This document shows, in pieces, positions 55,158-64,000 of a DNA stretch of 64,000 bases. This DNA comes from Anthonomus grandis grandis (taxonomy: Eukaryota; Arthropoda; Insecta; Coleoptera; Curculionidae). The position numbers and the translations under genes are program-made. Each line of letters begins with the position of its first letter. Within the stretch, counting starts at the first letter, position 1. The stretch is from contig NC_065558.1 in NCBI RefSeq assembly GCF_022605725.1, positions 1,240,001 to 1,304,000 on the forward strand. The letters are read 5' to 3'. Under the pieces are notes generated by a model, which worked only from the letters and a program-made list of their open reading frames with translations, did no database searches and was not told the origin of the DNA.

Positions 55158-57977
55158 ATGATGACTACTAGTAAATTCAAAGTTGGCCACTTAAACGTAA
55201 GATCTATCTTTACGGGTTTTGCTGAATTACGTGATATGATAGAAGCAAATAATTTTGAGATATTTTTGTTGTCTGAAACTTGGCTGTCTGAGGGGGATGA
55301 TTCTGACACATTTAAGATTCCGGGTTACCAAATGTTTAGAAAAGATAGGGTCGGCAGGGGGGGAGGTGTGGCTGCTTTTGTTAAATGTACATATCAAGTT
55401 GATATATTGACTTTTGATTTTAATATTAATCCTAAACTTGAATACCTTGTTTTTAAGATTAGGTTGGGAAATAAGTATTATGGCTTTTGTGTTTTTTACA
55501 AGCCACCAACGCTAAATTTTGGTGCATTAACCGCTGACTTTGATAATATATTTTCATGTCTTTATCCTGCTGTAGAAGAAACTTTTTGTTTAGGGGACTT
55601 TAATATTAATTTATTGAGTCTTCAAAATCCACTTACTACACTTTTTGAAAACTACAACCTACATCAAGTAATTGAAGAGCCCACACGAGTAACGGCAAAT
55701 GTAAGTACTCTTTTAGATGTCATATTTGTTTCTAATGTGCTGTTGGTTTCTAATAAGGGTGTGTTATCGGCTGATGCCGTATCCGACCATAAAATTATAT
55801 ATTGTGAATTAAATTTAGCAAAAATAAATTGCAGTCAAAAAATTGTTAGGTACCGTTGTTTTAAAAATTTTAATGTATACAATTTCAATGCAGACATGCA
55901 CAATTTGCCGTGGGATAATATTTTTTACGAAAATGACATTAATATGAAGATATCTATGTTTAATAACTTTATTTTAACCCTTTTTGATAGGCATGCGCCT
56001 GTCCGAGAATCTCGCATTACTAAGCCTAAAGCACCATGGCTCACAGAAAACCTAAAAATCTTTATGAGACAAAGGGACGATGCCTTGCGTATATTCAAAC
56101 AGTCAAAACTATTGGAAGATTGGAATACTTACAAAGGTTTAAGAAATTTTACTTTGTCTCGGGTTCGGAGAGAGAAGAGGAAGTATATCGATTCACTTTT
56201 TTTAAATAAAAGAGAACCGAGTCAGCTGTGGAATGCACTAAAAAGTTTTAATATTTGTAAGAATAAGGATGGTCTAATTCCGTCGTTTCTCTCTGATCCC
56301 AATGAGATAAGTAATTTTTTTGACTTAACTGCGCAGGTCAATCCAGGCTGTGAGGAAAAAACGTCTTATTATAATAATAACTTTTATAGAGATGCGAATA
56401 TGTTTAGTTTCCATTTAACGAGTCCGGATGAGGTTAACAAAATTTTAAATAATATAAAAACAATTGCGATAGGTACCGATCAAATTTCTTCATTAATGCT
56501 TAAGTATTGTAGCCCCTTTGTTGACTTGTACTTAACCCACATTATAAATTGTTGCATAGAGATAAGTTACTTTCCTGATCAATGGAAAACTTCAATGGGA
56601 AAACCTTTGCCTAAAATGTCTACTCCTACAACTCTTAATGACATTCGCATTATAAGTATTTTGCCTGCCGTTTCGAAAATTTTTGAAAGAATTCTTTATA
56701 ATCAGATATATAACTATTGCTTATCTAATGAAATAATACCAAATTCACAATGTGGGTTTAGGAAACATTTTAACACTTCGGTAGCACTTTGTAATGTAAC
56801 TGATGACTTATTTAGAGCTTGTGATAAAAACATGCATACCGTTTTAGTGCTGTTGGATTATTCTAAGGCGTTTGACACCATTAACCATAATTTGTTGTGC
56901 GCTAAGCTTAAGTATTACGGTTTTAATAATAACTCCTATTTGCTTTTAAAATCCTATTTGTCTAATAGATATCAAACGATTTTTTCCGATAACAGAAAGT
57001 CTGAACAAGTAAGTATTAGTTGTGGAGTACCGCAGGGTTCTATTTTGGGTCCTTTGCTTTTTATAATGTATACCTCAGATGTTTTAAAATCGCTTAAATA
57101 TTGTAAGCTTCAGGCATTTGCTGATGATACGCAAATTTATTATTGTTTTGATTACAGCGACTATAAAGAGGCCGAATCACTCATAAATGAAGACCTGCAA
57201 GCACTAGGCTTAAACTCAAAAAATCACAATTTAAAATTAAATCCTAATAAGTCCCAGCTTATGATATTTGGTAACAAAAATCAAAGAGAGTTTTTAAAAT
57301 CTAATATAAATATTAATTTCGATAATACAAGATTGGAATTTGTAAACAACGGTAAAAACTTGGGGGTTATTTTGGATGAACAATTAAGATTTAAGGAACA
57401 CCTTAAAAAAATTTTTCAAAGAACTTTTATGTCCCTGAAAACATTGTATAATAACCGCCATATGTTAAATGTAAAGTTAAGAAAACAATTATGTGAATCC
57501 CTTGTACTGTCTCATTTTAATTATGCTGACGTAGTTTATGGGTTTTGTCTAGATTTGGAAAGTCGGGTAAGAATTCAAAGGGTCCAAAATGCTTGCGTTC
57601 GATTTGTTTATGGACTCCGAAAATTTGACCACGTATCTTATTTATATAGAGATATTAGATGGCTTAAAATGGATATGCGCAGGATATTACATTTTGCAGT
57701 GTTTTTATTGAAAATAATTAATGACACATCTTCCCCTGTCTCCCTTAAAGAAAGACTAATTTTTCGGGACACTGTTCATGGTTTAAATATAAGGTTTTCT
57801 AAAAGAATTACGGTTCCACTTCATCATAGTGTCATGTTTCAGAGGTCATATTCTTATAATGCAGCAAATATTTTTAATAAAGTACCAACAAACCTAATTA
57901 ATTTATCAATTCAATCTTTTAAAATAAAATTCAAGGAACATCTATTTAATTTGCAAACCAATGGAGATTTTTTTTAG
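55158..57977 (+). CDS. LINE C ORF2: endonuclease and reverse transcriptase
   Basis: 939 residues from ATG 55158 to the stop ending at 57977, intact. The endonuclease blocks, in order, are GHLNVRS (about 10-16), SETWL (about 39-43), GRGGGVAAFVK, YKPPT, GDFNIN (about 146) and SDHKII (about 209). RT blocks are DYSKAFDTINHNLL (about 567), GVPQGSILGPLLF (about 623), FADDTQI (catalytic DD at about 656-657) and LKLNPNKSQLMIFG. The thumb has NLGVILDEQLRFKEHL. The C-terminus runs to RFSKRITVPLHHS and FNKVP. All catalytic residues expected for target-primed reverse transcription are present. No RNase H domain is evident. Confidence 0.92.
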   Translation: MMTTSKFKVGHLNVRSIFTGFAELRDMIEANNFEIFLLSETWLSEGDDSDTFKIPGYQMFRKDRVGRGGGVAAFVKCTYQVDILTFDFNINPKLEYLVFKIRLGNKYYGFCVFYKPPTLNFGALTADFDNIFSCLYPAVEETFCLGDFNINLLSLQNPLTTLFENYNLHQVIEEPTRVTANVSTLLDVIFVSNVLLVSNKGVLSADAVSDHKIIYCELNLAKINCSQKIVRYRCFKNFNVYNFNADMHNLPWDNIFYENDINMKISMFNNFILTLFDRHAPVRESRITKPKAPWLTENLKIFMRQRDDALRIFKQSKLLEDWNTYKGLRNFTLSRVRREKRKYIDSLFLNKREPSQLWNALKSFNICKNKDGLIPSFLSDPNEISNFFDLTAQVNPGCEEKTSYYNNNFYRDANMFSFHLTSPDEVNKILNNIKTIAIGTDQISSLMLKYCSPFVDLYLTHIINCCIEISYFPDQWKTSMGKPLPKMSTPTTLNDIRIISILPAVSKIFERILYNQIYNYCLSNEIIPNSQCGFRKHFNTSVALCNVTDDLFRACDKNMHTVLVLLDYSKAFDTINHNLLCAKLKYYGFNNNSYLLLKSYLSNRYQTIFSDNRKSEQVSISCGVPQGSILGPLLFIMYTSDVLKSLKYCKLQAFADDTQIYYCFDYSDYKEAESLINEDLQALGLNSKNHNLKLNPNKSQLMIFGNKNQREFLKSNININFDNTRLEFVNNGKNLGVILDEQLRFKEHLKKIFQRTFMSLKTLYNNRHMLNVKLRKQLCESLVLSHFNYADVVYGFCLDLESRVRIQRVQNACVRFVYGLRKFDHVSYLYRDIRWLKMDMRRILHFAVFLLKIINDTSSPVSLKERLIFRDTVHGLNIRFSKRITVPLHHSVMFQRSYSYNAANIFNKVPTNLINLSIQSFKIKFKEHLFNLQTNGDFF

Positions 57978-58292
57978 TGGCTTTTGTTATTTGTGCAATT
58001 TTTCTGGCAAATTTAATGTTTGTTATGCAAGTTTCTTCTAGTTTTTTCTGATTGTAATATTTAATTAATAATTTATTGTAATTTACTAATTAATTTGCCT
58101 AAGATAATTTTTTTTTTAACTACCTAATTTATTTACTGATGGTAAAGTATAGCTTCTGGTTCAGTAGAGTAGCTCTTTAAAGCTAGACTGCGCCAGTGGT
58201 TTATGCTACTTTTTTTTTAATAATGTTTTTTTTTCTCAGCTATGTTTATGTAATTTTAAAAATAAAAGGCATATTTATTTATTTATTTATTT

Positions 58293-59505
58293 AAATCTCA
58301 TCCACGTTATCAAATTTGACAATTGAAGAATCTAAAATTACGAGATAGTTTTACCACTAACCAAAACTCTTAATTCAAATTAATTAATTAATTAAAACCC
58401 TTATTTCTTCGCTAATAATTTTTTTTGCATAGTGGTAAACGTCCCCTTATAGTCAATTGTACTTCTTATATTTTAAGATAAATTTTTACAAGCGTATAAT
58501 TTTAATACATATTTAAGTACAGGGTGAGCCTAATTACAGAAACGACTTGAATATTAGCAAATCCATTGATTCGGTAACATTGCAGATTGAAGTACGTTTC
58601 AACCCTAAATATTAATGAACTATTGATCAAACAATTTAGTAATGAATGGAAAAATGCAACGGGCATCTTGAATTTTAATTTTATTAAAAATATTTAGGAC
58701 TCTCAGAACTCTAATAATAATCTAGAAGAGAACAATGATGATGAAAACGTTTGTGATTCAGTAGACGATAATGAACATTTTATTTATAAATAGTTGAAAG
58801 TTGTATTTTTTTGTAGAAAATAAACTAATTTCGGTCTATTGGGTTTTTAATTATTAAGATTTTTTAATGAATTTTGGAAGCAATATAGGGCATATCCATA
58901 AATAAAAAGCAAAACAGGTTAAATCCGTAATATTTTTCCCTTTTTTTTAAATCCTATTGCGTTGTTAAACTTAAAAAAGCAATAAACTGAACCTATAGTA
59001 CTGACAGGTAACTTTATATCAAGAAAATATTTTATATTCTTAAAAAGTGAAGGTTTTTCTGTATTTTCTAAAACTATATGTGTAATAACAGTGTATAACT
59101 GTATTTCACCATTTGCCAATAACAAAAAAAAATCGAAAAATTTGTAACTAGATAAAAAAGCTAATAATGCCAGATGACCAACAGTTCCCTAATATGCGGA
59201 TTTACAAAGGTATCCGTTACCCAAAAGGCTCCCTGAATTCTGTTGGGGTCAAAAATATTAAAAAGAAAACAATAATTTAAAAATTTAATAATAAAAAATC
59301 TACTGAAAGAGAAAGAACATACCTAACGGGAGCACGGGAAGAGGATCAGGATATGAAAGAAAATATAAGGGAAAGGCAACATAAGGGAAATTATATAATA
59401 ATTTATGGTAATGTTCAAAGCCTTTCAGGAACAAAATTATACACAAAAACGTTAAAAAAAATTCACTGATACACATAATTAACCAAGAAGAAGCAGCTTA
59501 ATGTT
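58293..59505. other. Intergenic sequence with repeat-end-like motifs
   Basis: At about 58519 a TACAGGGTGAGCCTAATTAC sequence looks like a repeat terminus. At 58700-58792 an acidic open stretch (LEENNDDENVCDSVDDNEH) ends in a stop and may be a transposase tail; it is not identified further. No host gene is seen. Confidence 0.35.
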
Positions 59506-59770
59506 AACTTTAAAAGTTTTTTTGTGTCAATGTACAATCATTTATTTTAAACCTATTTATATAGTGTAAAATCAAGTATGAACATGACTTTTTAAATAAT
59601 TCCTTATTGTGCGCCTGAATGGTAAGCAAATTTTTTCTTCTAATATTTAGGTTATGTACATCCGTTCGGAATCTAATCTTTCTATGCAAATATGATGGAG
59701 ACTTCCACTTAAGTAATTTATAAAAAAAAAACAAATAAGATGTAATACTCGTCGATTGAACATATTTAAG
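59506..59770 (-). mobile_element. LINE RT C-terminal fragment
   Basis: The minus strand reads YKLLKWKSPSYLHRKIRFRT, DVHNLNIRRKNLLTI and SCSYLILHYINRF. This parallels the LINE C ending (LLKIINDTSSPVSLKERL, VHGLNIRFSKR). No catalytic part is present; it is a short dead copy. Confidence 0.6.
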
Positions 59771-59819
59771 CAGCTCGCATACTTTAGCTAAGAGAAATAT
59801 GCTAAAAATATGACATGGA

Positions 59820-60660
59820 TTATGGTTTTATTATGAACGTTAAGAAAACGAAACAAATCATCATCATCAGCAAAAGATTTATAAATGAAGATCATCTATA
59901 TGGAACAATGGAACTTGAATTGAAAGTGTGCAGCAATATTGCTACTTTGGAACCCTTATAAATGAACTATGGGAATATGCATAAGAAATAAAATGTCGCT
60001 TAGGAAAAACAAGGATGGTACTTAACGAAATGAGTGCCATCTTTGAGTTACAACATCTTAACACTCCTCATTTTCTCGAAAACTATTAGGAATATTGGAA
60101 TATTTCCTTACTCTCTGGAAGAAAAATTACTAATTCAATTTGCCAAACTTTTCATTTGTTGAGTTTCAAAGACTGGATATTCCACAGGATCTTTTTCACT
60201 TTTTCAGGCATTTTTTTTAAATAGTTGGACACATAATTTGGAAAAGGATTTTCAACAATATTTTTAAAGCTTTAGGACCAATTTTCTATTTTATATCAAG
60301 GAATTAAACTGCCTAATTTTTTCAATGCCTTTGACATAATTTTATATTATTCAGGGATTTGAATGGTCTTCTCAAACCTTTCTGAATAATTTTAATAGTT
60401 CTCTATAAATTGCTATGTCCTTTATAACATAAGGTATGCGAGGTAACTCAAAATACCATGGACAACTCAGACTGCAAATATAGAAGCGCCATAGAAGTAA
60501 TTTACACCATTAATAAAAAGAAAACTTGAGAATAGCTGAGGCATGTTATGAGAAATACAGATCGATGGTCCTTACAGGAAATCACAATACAAGGAAAGGA
60601 ATTGGGGGCCCTGAAGATAAAGAAGAAAGGCATGTTTTTCCAGGCAGTTGAAGCCTGACT
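59820..60660 (+). mobile_element. RTE-type or related LINE fragment, interrupted by a CCAGG-type repeat block
   Basis: From 59831 the plus strand reads MNVKKTKQIIIISK, then across frameshifts EIKCRLGKTRMVLNEMSAIF, typical of the RT thumb. At 60426-60600 it resumes with LKIPWTTQTANIE and HVMRNTDRWSLQEITIQGK. The 360 bp between (60066-60425) has no RT similarity and carries CCAGG-like and TTTTCAGG motifs. About 50 expected codons are missing, so the block replaced or displaced part of the element. Confidence 0.62.
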
Positions 60661-62280
60661 TAAAATTTAATAAAATTTATTTTTATTTACCAATATTCAG
60701 AAAAACCAAATTTATAGTCTCTCAGCAGGAGAGCTTTCGCCGCCAGATAATTCCAGCATGTTTCATATCAAACCAATGAACCCAGACATCCCAATACACT
60801 ATTAAGACTTAAGGATATAACAGAAAAAAGTTATTATGCATATGGAGATATGATGTAATATAATCATTTTTGTATATTTTTTTGTTATATTTAATTTTTC
60901 TTCTTGTACTGCCTGGAAAAATTAAATACTAGGGTCAATGCAACATAAAAATACCATTTTTAGGCAGTCAAAATCACATCAATTGCCTGGAAATGATAAA
61001 AAAATATTTTAACTGCCTAAAATGGTTAAATAGGGACCTCTATTGCCTAAAACAACTGAAAATTACTTTTTTTCTTTCAGACAAATGAATTCCTATTTTT
61101 TAATTTTCTTAATACCTGTGTCCAGGAAATAAAAAAATGCTTCAAATAATAGAAAAAATAAATGATCATCCAGGAAAAAAATGAAGCAAGAATTTTTGTT
61201 ATTACTACTATCCCTTATTTTCCTCCTTTTTCCAGGCAGTTCAAGATTGACTATAAAATTTATTTTAATTAACCACACTACTTAACAATATCCAGAAAAA
61301 CCAAATTTACAGTCTCCCAGCAGGAGAGCTTTCGCCGCCAGATAATCCCAGTATGTTTCATATTAAACCACTATCTGGATTATCCCAATACACTATTAGG
61401 ACTTAAGGATAGAAAAAGAAATGTATTATGCATCTAAAGATATGATATAATATAATAATTTTCGTATACTTATTAATGATATTTAATGTTTTTTTTCTTC
61501 TTCTATAAAATGTGTAGGTTGCATCCTTTTGATTAAGTAAAAATTAAATTCTGGAGAAAATCAATAACTTCTTCCAGGCAGTTGAGGTAATCAAAGGGAA
61601 AGAAAAGAATTGTAAGTTAGAGTAACTCAAAGCCTTGCAAAAGAAGAGATCAATAATTTCTTCCACGCAATTGATGCTATAAAGGAGAAGAACTGAACTG
61701 CTTATAAAAAAATTATTAATTTCTTTCAGGCAGTTTTTTTAAAATTTGTGTCTAGGACTTCTTGTATTGCCTGGAAAAATTAAATATCAGGGTCAATGCA
61801 ACATAAAAATTCAATTTTTAGGCAATCAAAATCACATCAATTGCCTGGAAATGATAAAAAAAAATATTTTAGCTGCCTAAAAAGGTTAAATAGAGACCTC
61901 TATTGCTTAAAACAACTGAAAATTACTTTTTTTCTTTCAGACAAATGAATTCCTATTTTTTACTTTTCTTATTAATACCTGTGTCCAGGAAATAAAAAAA
62001 ATGCTTGAACTCATGGAAAAAATAAAAGAGCATCGAGGAAAAATTGTGTTATTAAATCATCCCTTATTTTCCTTTTTTTCCAGGCAGCTTAAGATTGACT
62101 CAAAATTTAATAAAACTTATTTTAATTAACCACAGTACTTAACAATATCCAGAAAAACCAAATTTACGGTCTCCCAGCGGGAGAGCTTTCGCCGCCAGAT
62201 AATGCCAGTATGTTTCATATCAAACCACTTTCTGGATTATCCCAGTTCACTGTCAAAAAAAAATTATTGTGCATCTGGAA
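60636..62280. repeat. ~857-bp tandem duplication with AACTGCCTGGAA motifs, 2.3 copies
   Basis: 60900-61373 and 61757-62230 match closely over about 470 bp. Shared segments include TGCCTGGAAAAATTAAATA, GGGTCAATGCAACATAAAAA, AAAACAACTGAAAATTACTT and AGGAGAGCTTTCGCCGCCAG. A third partial copy of the last part lies at 60640-60830. The GC-rich core (GAGAGCTTTCGCCGCCAGAT) is the best conserved part, present at about 60730, 61323 and 62183. The unmatched 61500-61756 holds further TTCCAGGCAGTTGA motifs. Confidence 0.85.
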
Positions 62281-62710
62281 ACACCTGTTTAATGCCATCT
62301 GGTTTGCGTACAGTATTCAATGAGATTTCAATTTTTTGTGTGTACGTTGCACCCTCTTGTTTACGCCAGAACAAAACCAACGATACATTACTAATAATTA
62401 TCTCCGTTTGCCAGATTTTTATTTCTGGCATAACGTCATTTATTTAGAAAATATGCCGGGCGGTATTTTTGTTTTCGGTTTTTCTCTCAAACGGTCCCGT
62501 TTCGCTTTGATATGTTTGTTTAGTAAATAAATTTCTTACTCTTGGATGTTATTGATAGACGCGACCCACTGTAATAAATCGTGAAAATTGAAAAATTTAT
62601 CATTCTAGTTTACATGTAAAATATTCATAATATCGGAAAAAACCAGTAACCAAAAATTTTTTTTTCATCTAAAATTTTTGGATTGTCTTTTGTTTGAAGG
62701 CAAAACCTAC

Positions 62711-62834
62711 CTGAGAATGACGCATCCAATACTTCAGGGACACCCCATATCCAGCTGTCGCATCCGGTCTGTCCCATTTCGATGTTTCCTTTAAAATTTA
62801 ACACTTGGCCCAATAATTTATTCGGATCTGACAT
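62711..62834 (-). CDS. Plausible first coding exon (possibly of the MORN4-like gene)
   Basis: The minus strand opens at ATG 62834 and runs 41 codons (MSDPNKLLGQVLNFKGNIEM, then GQTGCDSWIWGVPEVLDASF) to a good donor, TCAG then GTAGGT, at 62711. One base (G) is left over. The MORN gene at 26328 starts with a two-base codon end (TC), so joining would give a complete GTC codon in frame. The joined protein would have about 191 residues, near the ~200 I recall for the fly homologue. Against this, the intron would be 36 kb and contain twist, and phases match by chance one time in three. No product is recognised from the exon alone. Confidence 0.4.
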
Positions 62835-62840
62835 TTAAAT

Positions 62841-64000
62841 TTCATCATATAGATGACTGATGTAGATTTTGAAAAAAGAATAGTAGAGAGACATAAGGAT
62901 TTCGTTATTGTTTTTAATATTATTGTTACTTTATAGGCAATTTTTGCACATCTGTTTTTTTATGCAATTCGGTAGTCAATTGTATGAAGTCCAGGAAGTT
63001 AGAATATTCATAATTTATTTAAATCAATTTAATGAAATGTTTTTTTTTTATTTATTTCCTAGAGAGTAACAATTTTTTTTTGCAAATTTTCAGTTTATAA
63101 AGACAATAAAAAAATATATATTTTCTTCCAGGCAGTTGAAAGTGGGCAAAATTGCCTATATTTATCATTTTTCAGTAAATATCTCTATCAGCAATTCAAA
63201 ACAGGCACCCCTGATAAAATATGTGACAATTTACTGCAAGGTACAAGAATATTTACCTGATCCTTAATATTGTTATACAATACTATTGTCAACTATAGAA
63301 TATCTAATAGTAGTTTGGAATCCGATGTATCACAAATATATTGATCAAATAAAATCGTACAACACAAGTGTGTAAGTTTGAAGTTTTATTATATTAGTTC
63401 CTTAGAGAGTTGTAAAAATTATTTTAATTTAGCTTTAATTTATTGCATTATTAACAATCTTATAGACCTCGTTCTCCTATTGTCTGGAAAATTTTATTTT
63501 GTCCTTTTATTAATAGATTCACCCTTAGCATCTCAAAATATTCTTCAAACTATTTATCTGAAGTTTTAATAATTTTCAACAAATTAATTTCAATTATGTC
63601 AAATTTTTCATTAGCCTGGTGTCATATATTAAGGAATTCTAGCTAATTTTGCAAGGAAGGTATTATATTGGCCATTTTCTTATTACTGTAGGTTTATTTT
63701 TTGGTATATAGCTTAGAAAATATTCGATTCTATCAATGTAATAGATATACGCTCTTAAACTCATATTTTATCTTTATACAATTAAAAGTTATATTAAGAA
63801 AGTTCTTTTCCTGCTTAGAATTACTTTTTTATTAACAATGATCAGATCTAAGCATAAAAGCAAAACCAAATGGTTTACACTTAGAATTTTGGTTTACAAA
63901 ATCCCTATTAGTTGCTCTGAGCTAAGTTTACGTCTTCCTCAAAGTATTTTGCTTATATCAAGTATAGCAATTAACAAATAGCTTGCTTGTATTTAAATTC
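62841..64000. other. AT-rich right end of the window
   Basis: No coding exon is recognised. A single AACTGCCTGGAA-family foldback lies at 63123-63155 (TTCTTCCAGGCAGTTGAA with AATTGCCTAT). Confidence 0.4.

Larger units (their letters stand above)
53900..58290 (+). mobile_element. LINE C: near-complete CR1/jockey-group retrotransposon with two intact ORFs
   Basis: Two uninterrupted ORFs lie in the usual order, followed by a ~310-bp 3' UTR and an (ATTT)n tail at 58276-58292, just after AATAAA at about 58261. The 5' end is placed approximately by the non-coding leader before ORF1, and no target-site duplication could be fixed by eye. Intact frames suggest recent insertion. LINE A at 2515-8600 is an older relative with the same 3' UTR motif (GATGGTAAAGT, CGCCAG). 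Confidence 0.85.

Overview
This is an AT-rich, intron-containing, repeat-dense eukaryotic window. It is most likely from an insect, probably a beetle, judging from the kinds of gene present (a Twist bHLH protein with a C-terminal WR motif, an insect-type acyl-CoA desaturase, a MORN4/retinophilin-like protein, an Mff/Tango11 tail) and the transposon mix (CR1/jockey-type, RTE, hAT, Tc1/mariner-type). The species cannot be named from sequence alone.

Host genes are few. (1) The last coding exon of an Mff/Tango11 mitochondrial/peroxisomal fission factor, 1786-1970 (+). (2) A five-exon delta-9-type acyl-CoA desaturase, 14170-19156 (+), 355 residues, with all histidine boxes. (3) Three exons of a MORN4/retinophilin-like protein, 25765-26328 (-). 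(4) A single-exon twist gene, 41643-42410 (-). (5) A plausible lone first coding exon at 62711-62834 (-); its splice phase fits the 5'-incomplete MORN gene 36 kb away, which would place twist inside a very long intron.

Repeats make up most of the rest. 1-440: 171-bp satellite. 871-1475: LINE tail. 2515-8600: a Russian-doll nest in which a LINE holds a second LINE, which holds an unassigned DNA transposon, which holds a hAT element; the two innermost insertions have perfect 8-bp target duplications. 10140-12995: tandem array of ~230-bp foldback units. 14856-18170 and 19207-24975: a 189-bp satellite filling desaturase intron 2 and its 3' flank, with 567-bp and 1137-bp higher-order repeats and a decayed copy of desaturase exon 3. 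27529-31056: a hAT element with a LINE inside its transposase. 32012-35445: a CR1-like LINE with a decayed zinc-finger/coiled-coil/esterase ORF1. 35700-36365: a Tc1/mariner-type remnant with an apparent intron. 53900-58290: a LINE with two intact ORFs.

The most unusual part is 38.4-52.1 kb plus 60-63.2 kb, around and upstream of twist. It is built from decayed units carrying a CCTGGAA/TTCCAGG (often AACTGCCTGGAA) motif in both orientations. It includes a ~1.1-1.3-kb inverted repeat (43715-45043 and 48275-49393) whose outer flanks are the two halves of one RTE element. Flipping the 3.2-kb spacer on paper brings the RTE halves back together, so an inversion by recombination between the arms is the simplest reading. 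A ~74-bp foldback array (50020-52060) begins at the RTE 3' end and appears derived from it. A short non-repetitive island upstream of twist (52690-53045) holds three Dorsal/NF-kB-like sites and is a candidate regulatory region.
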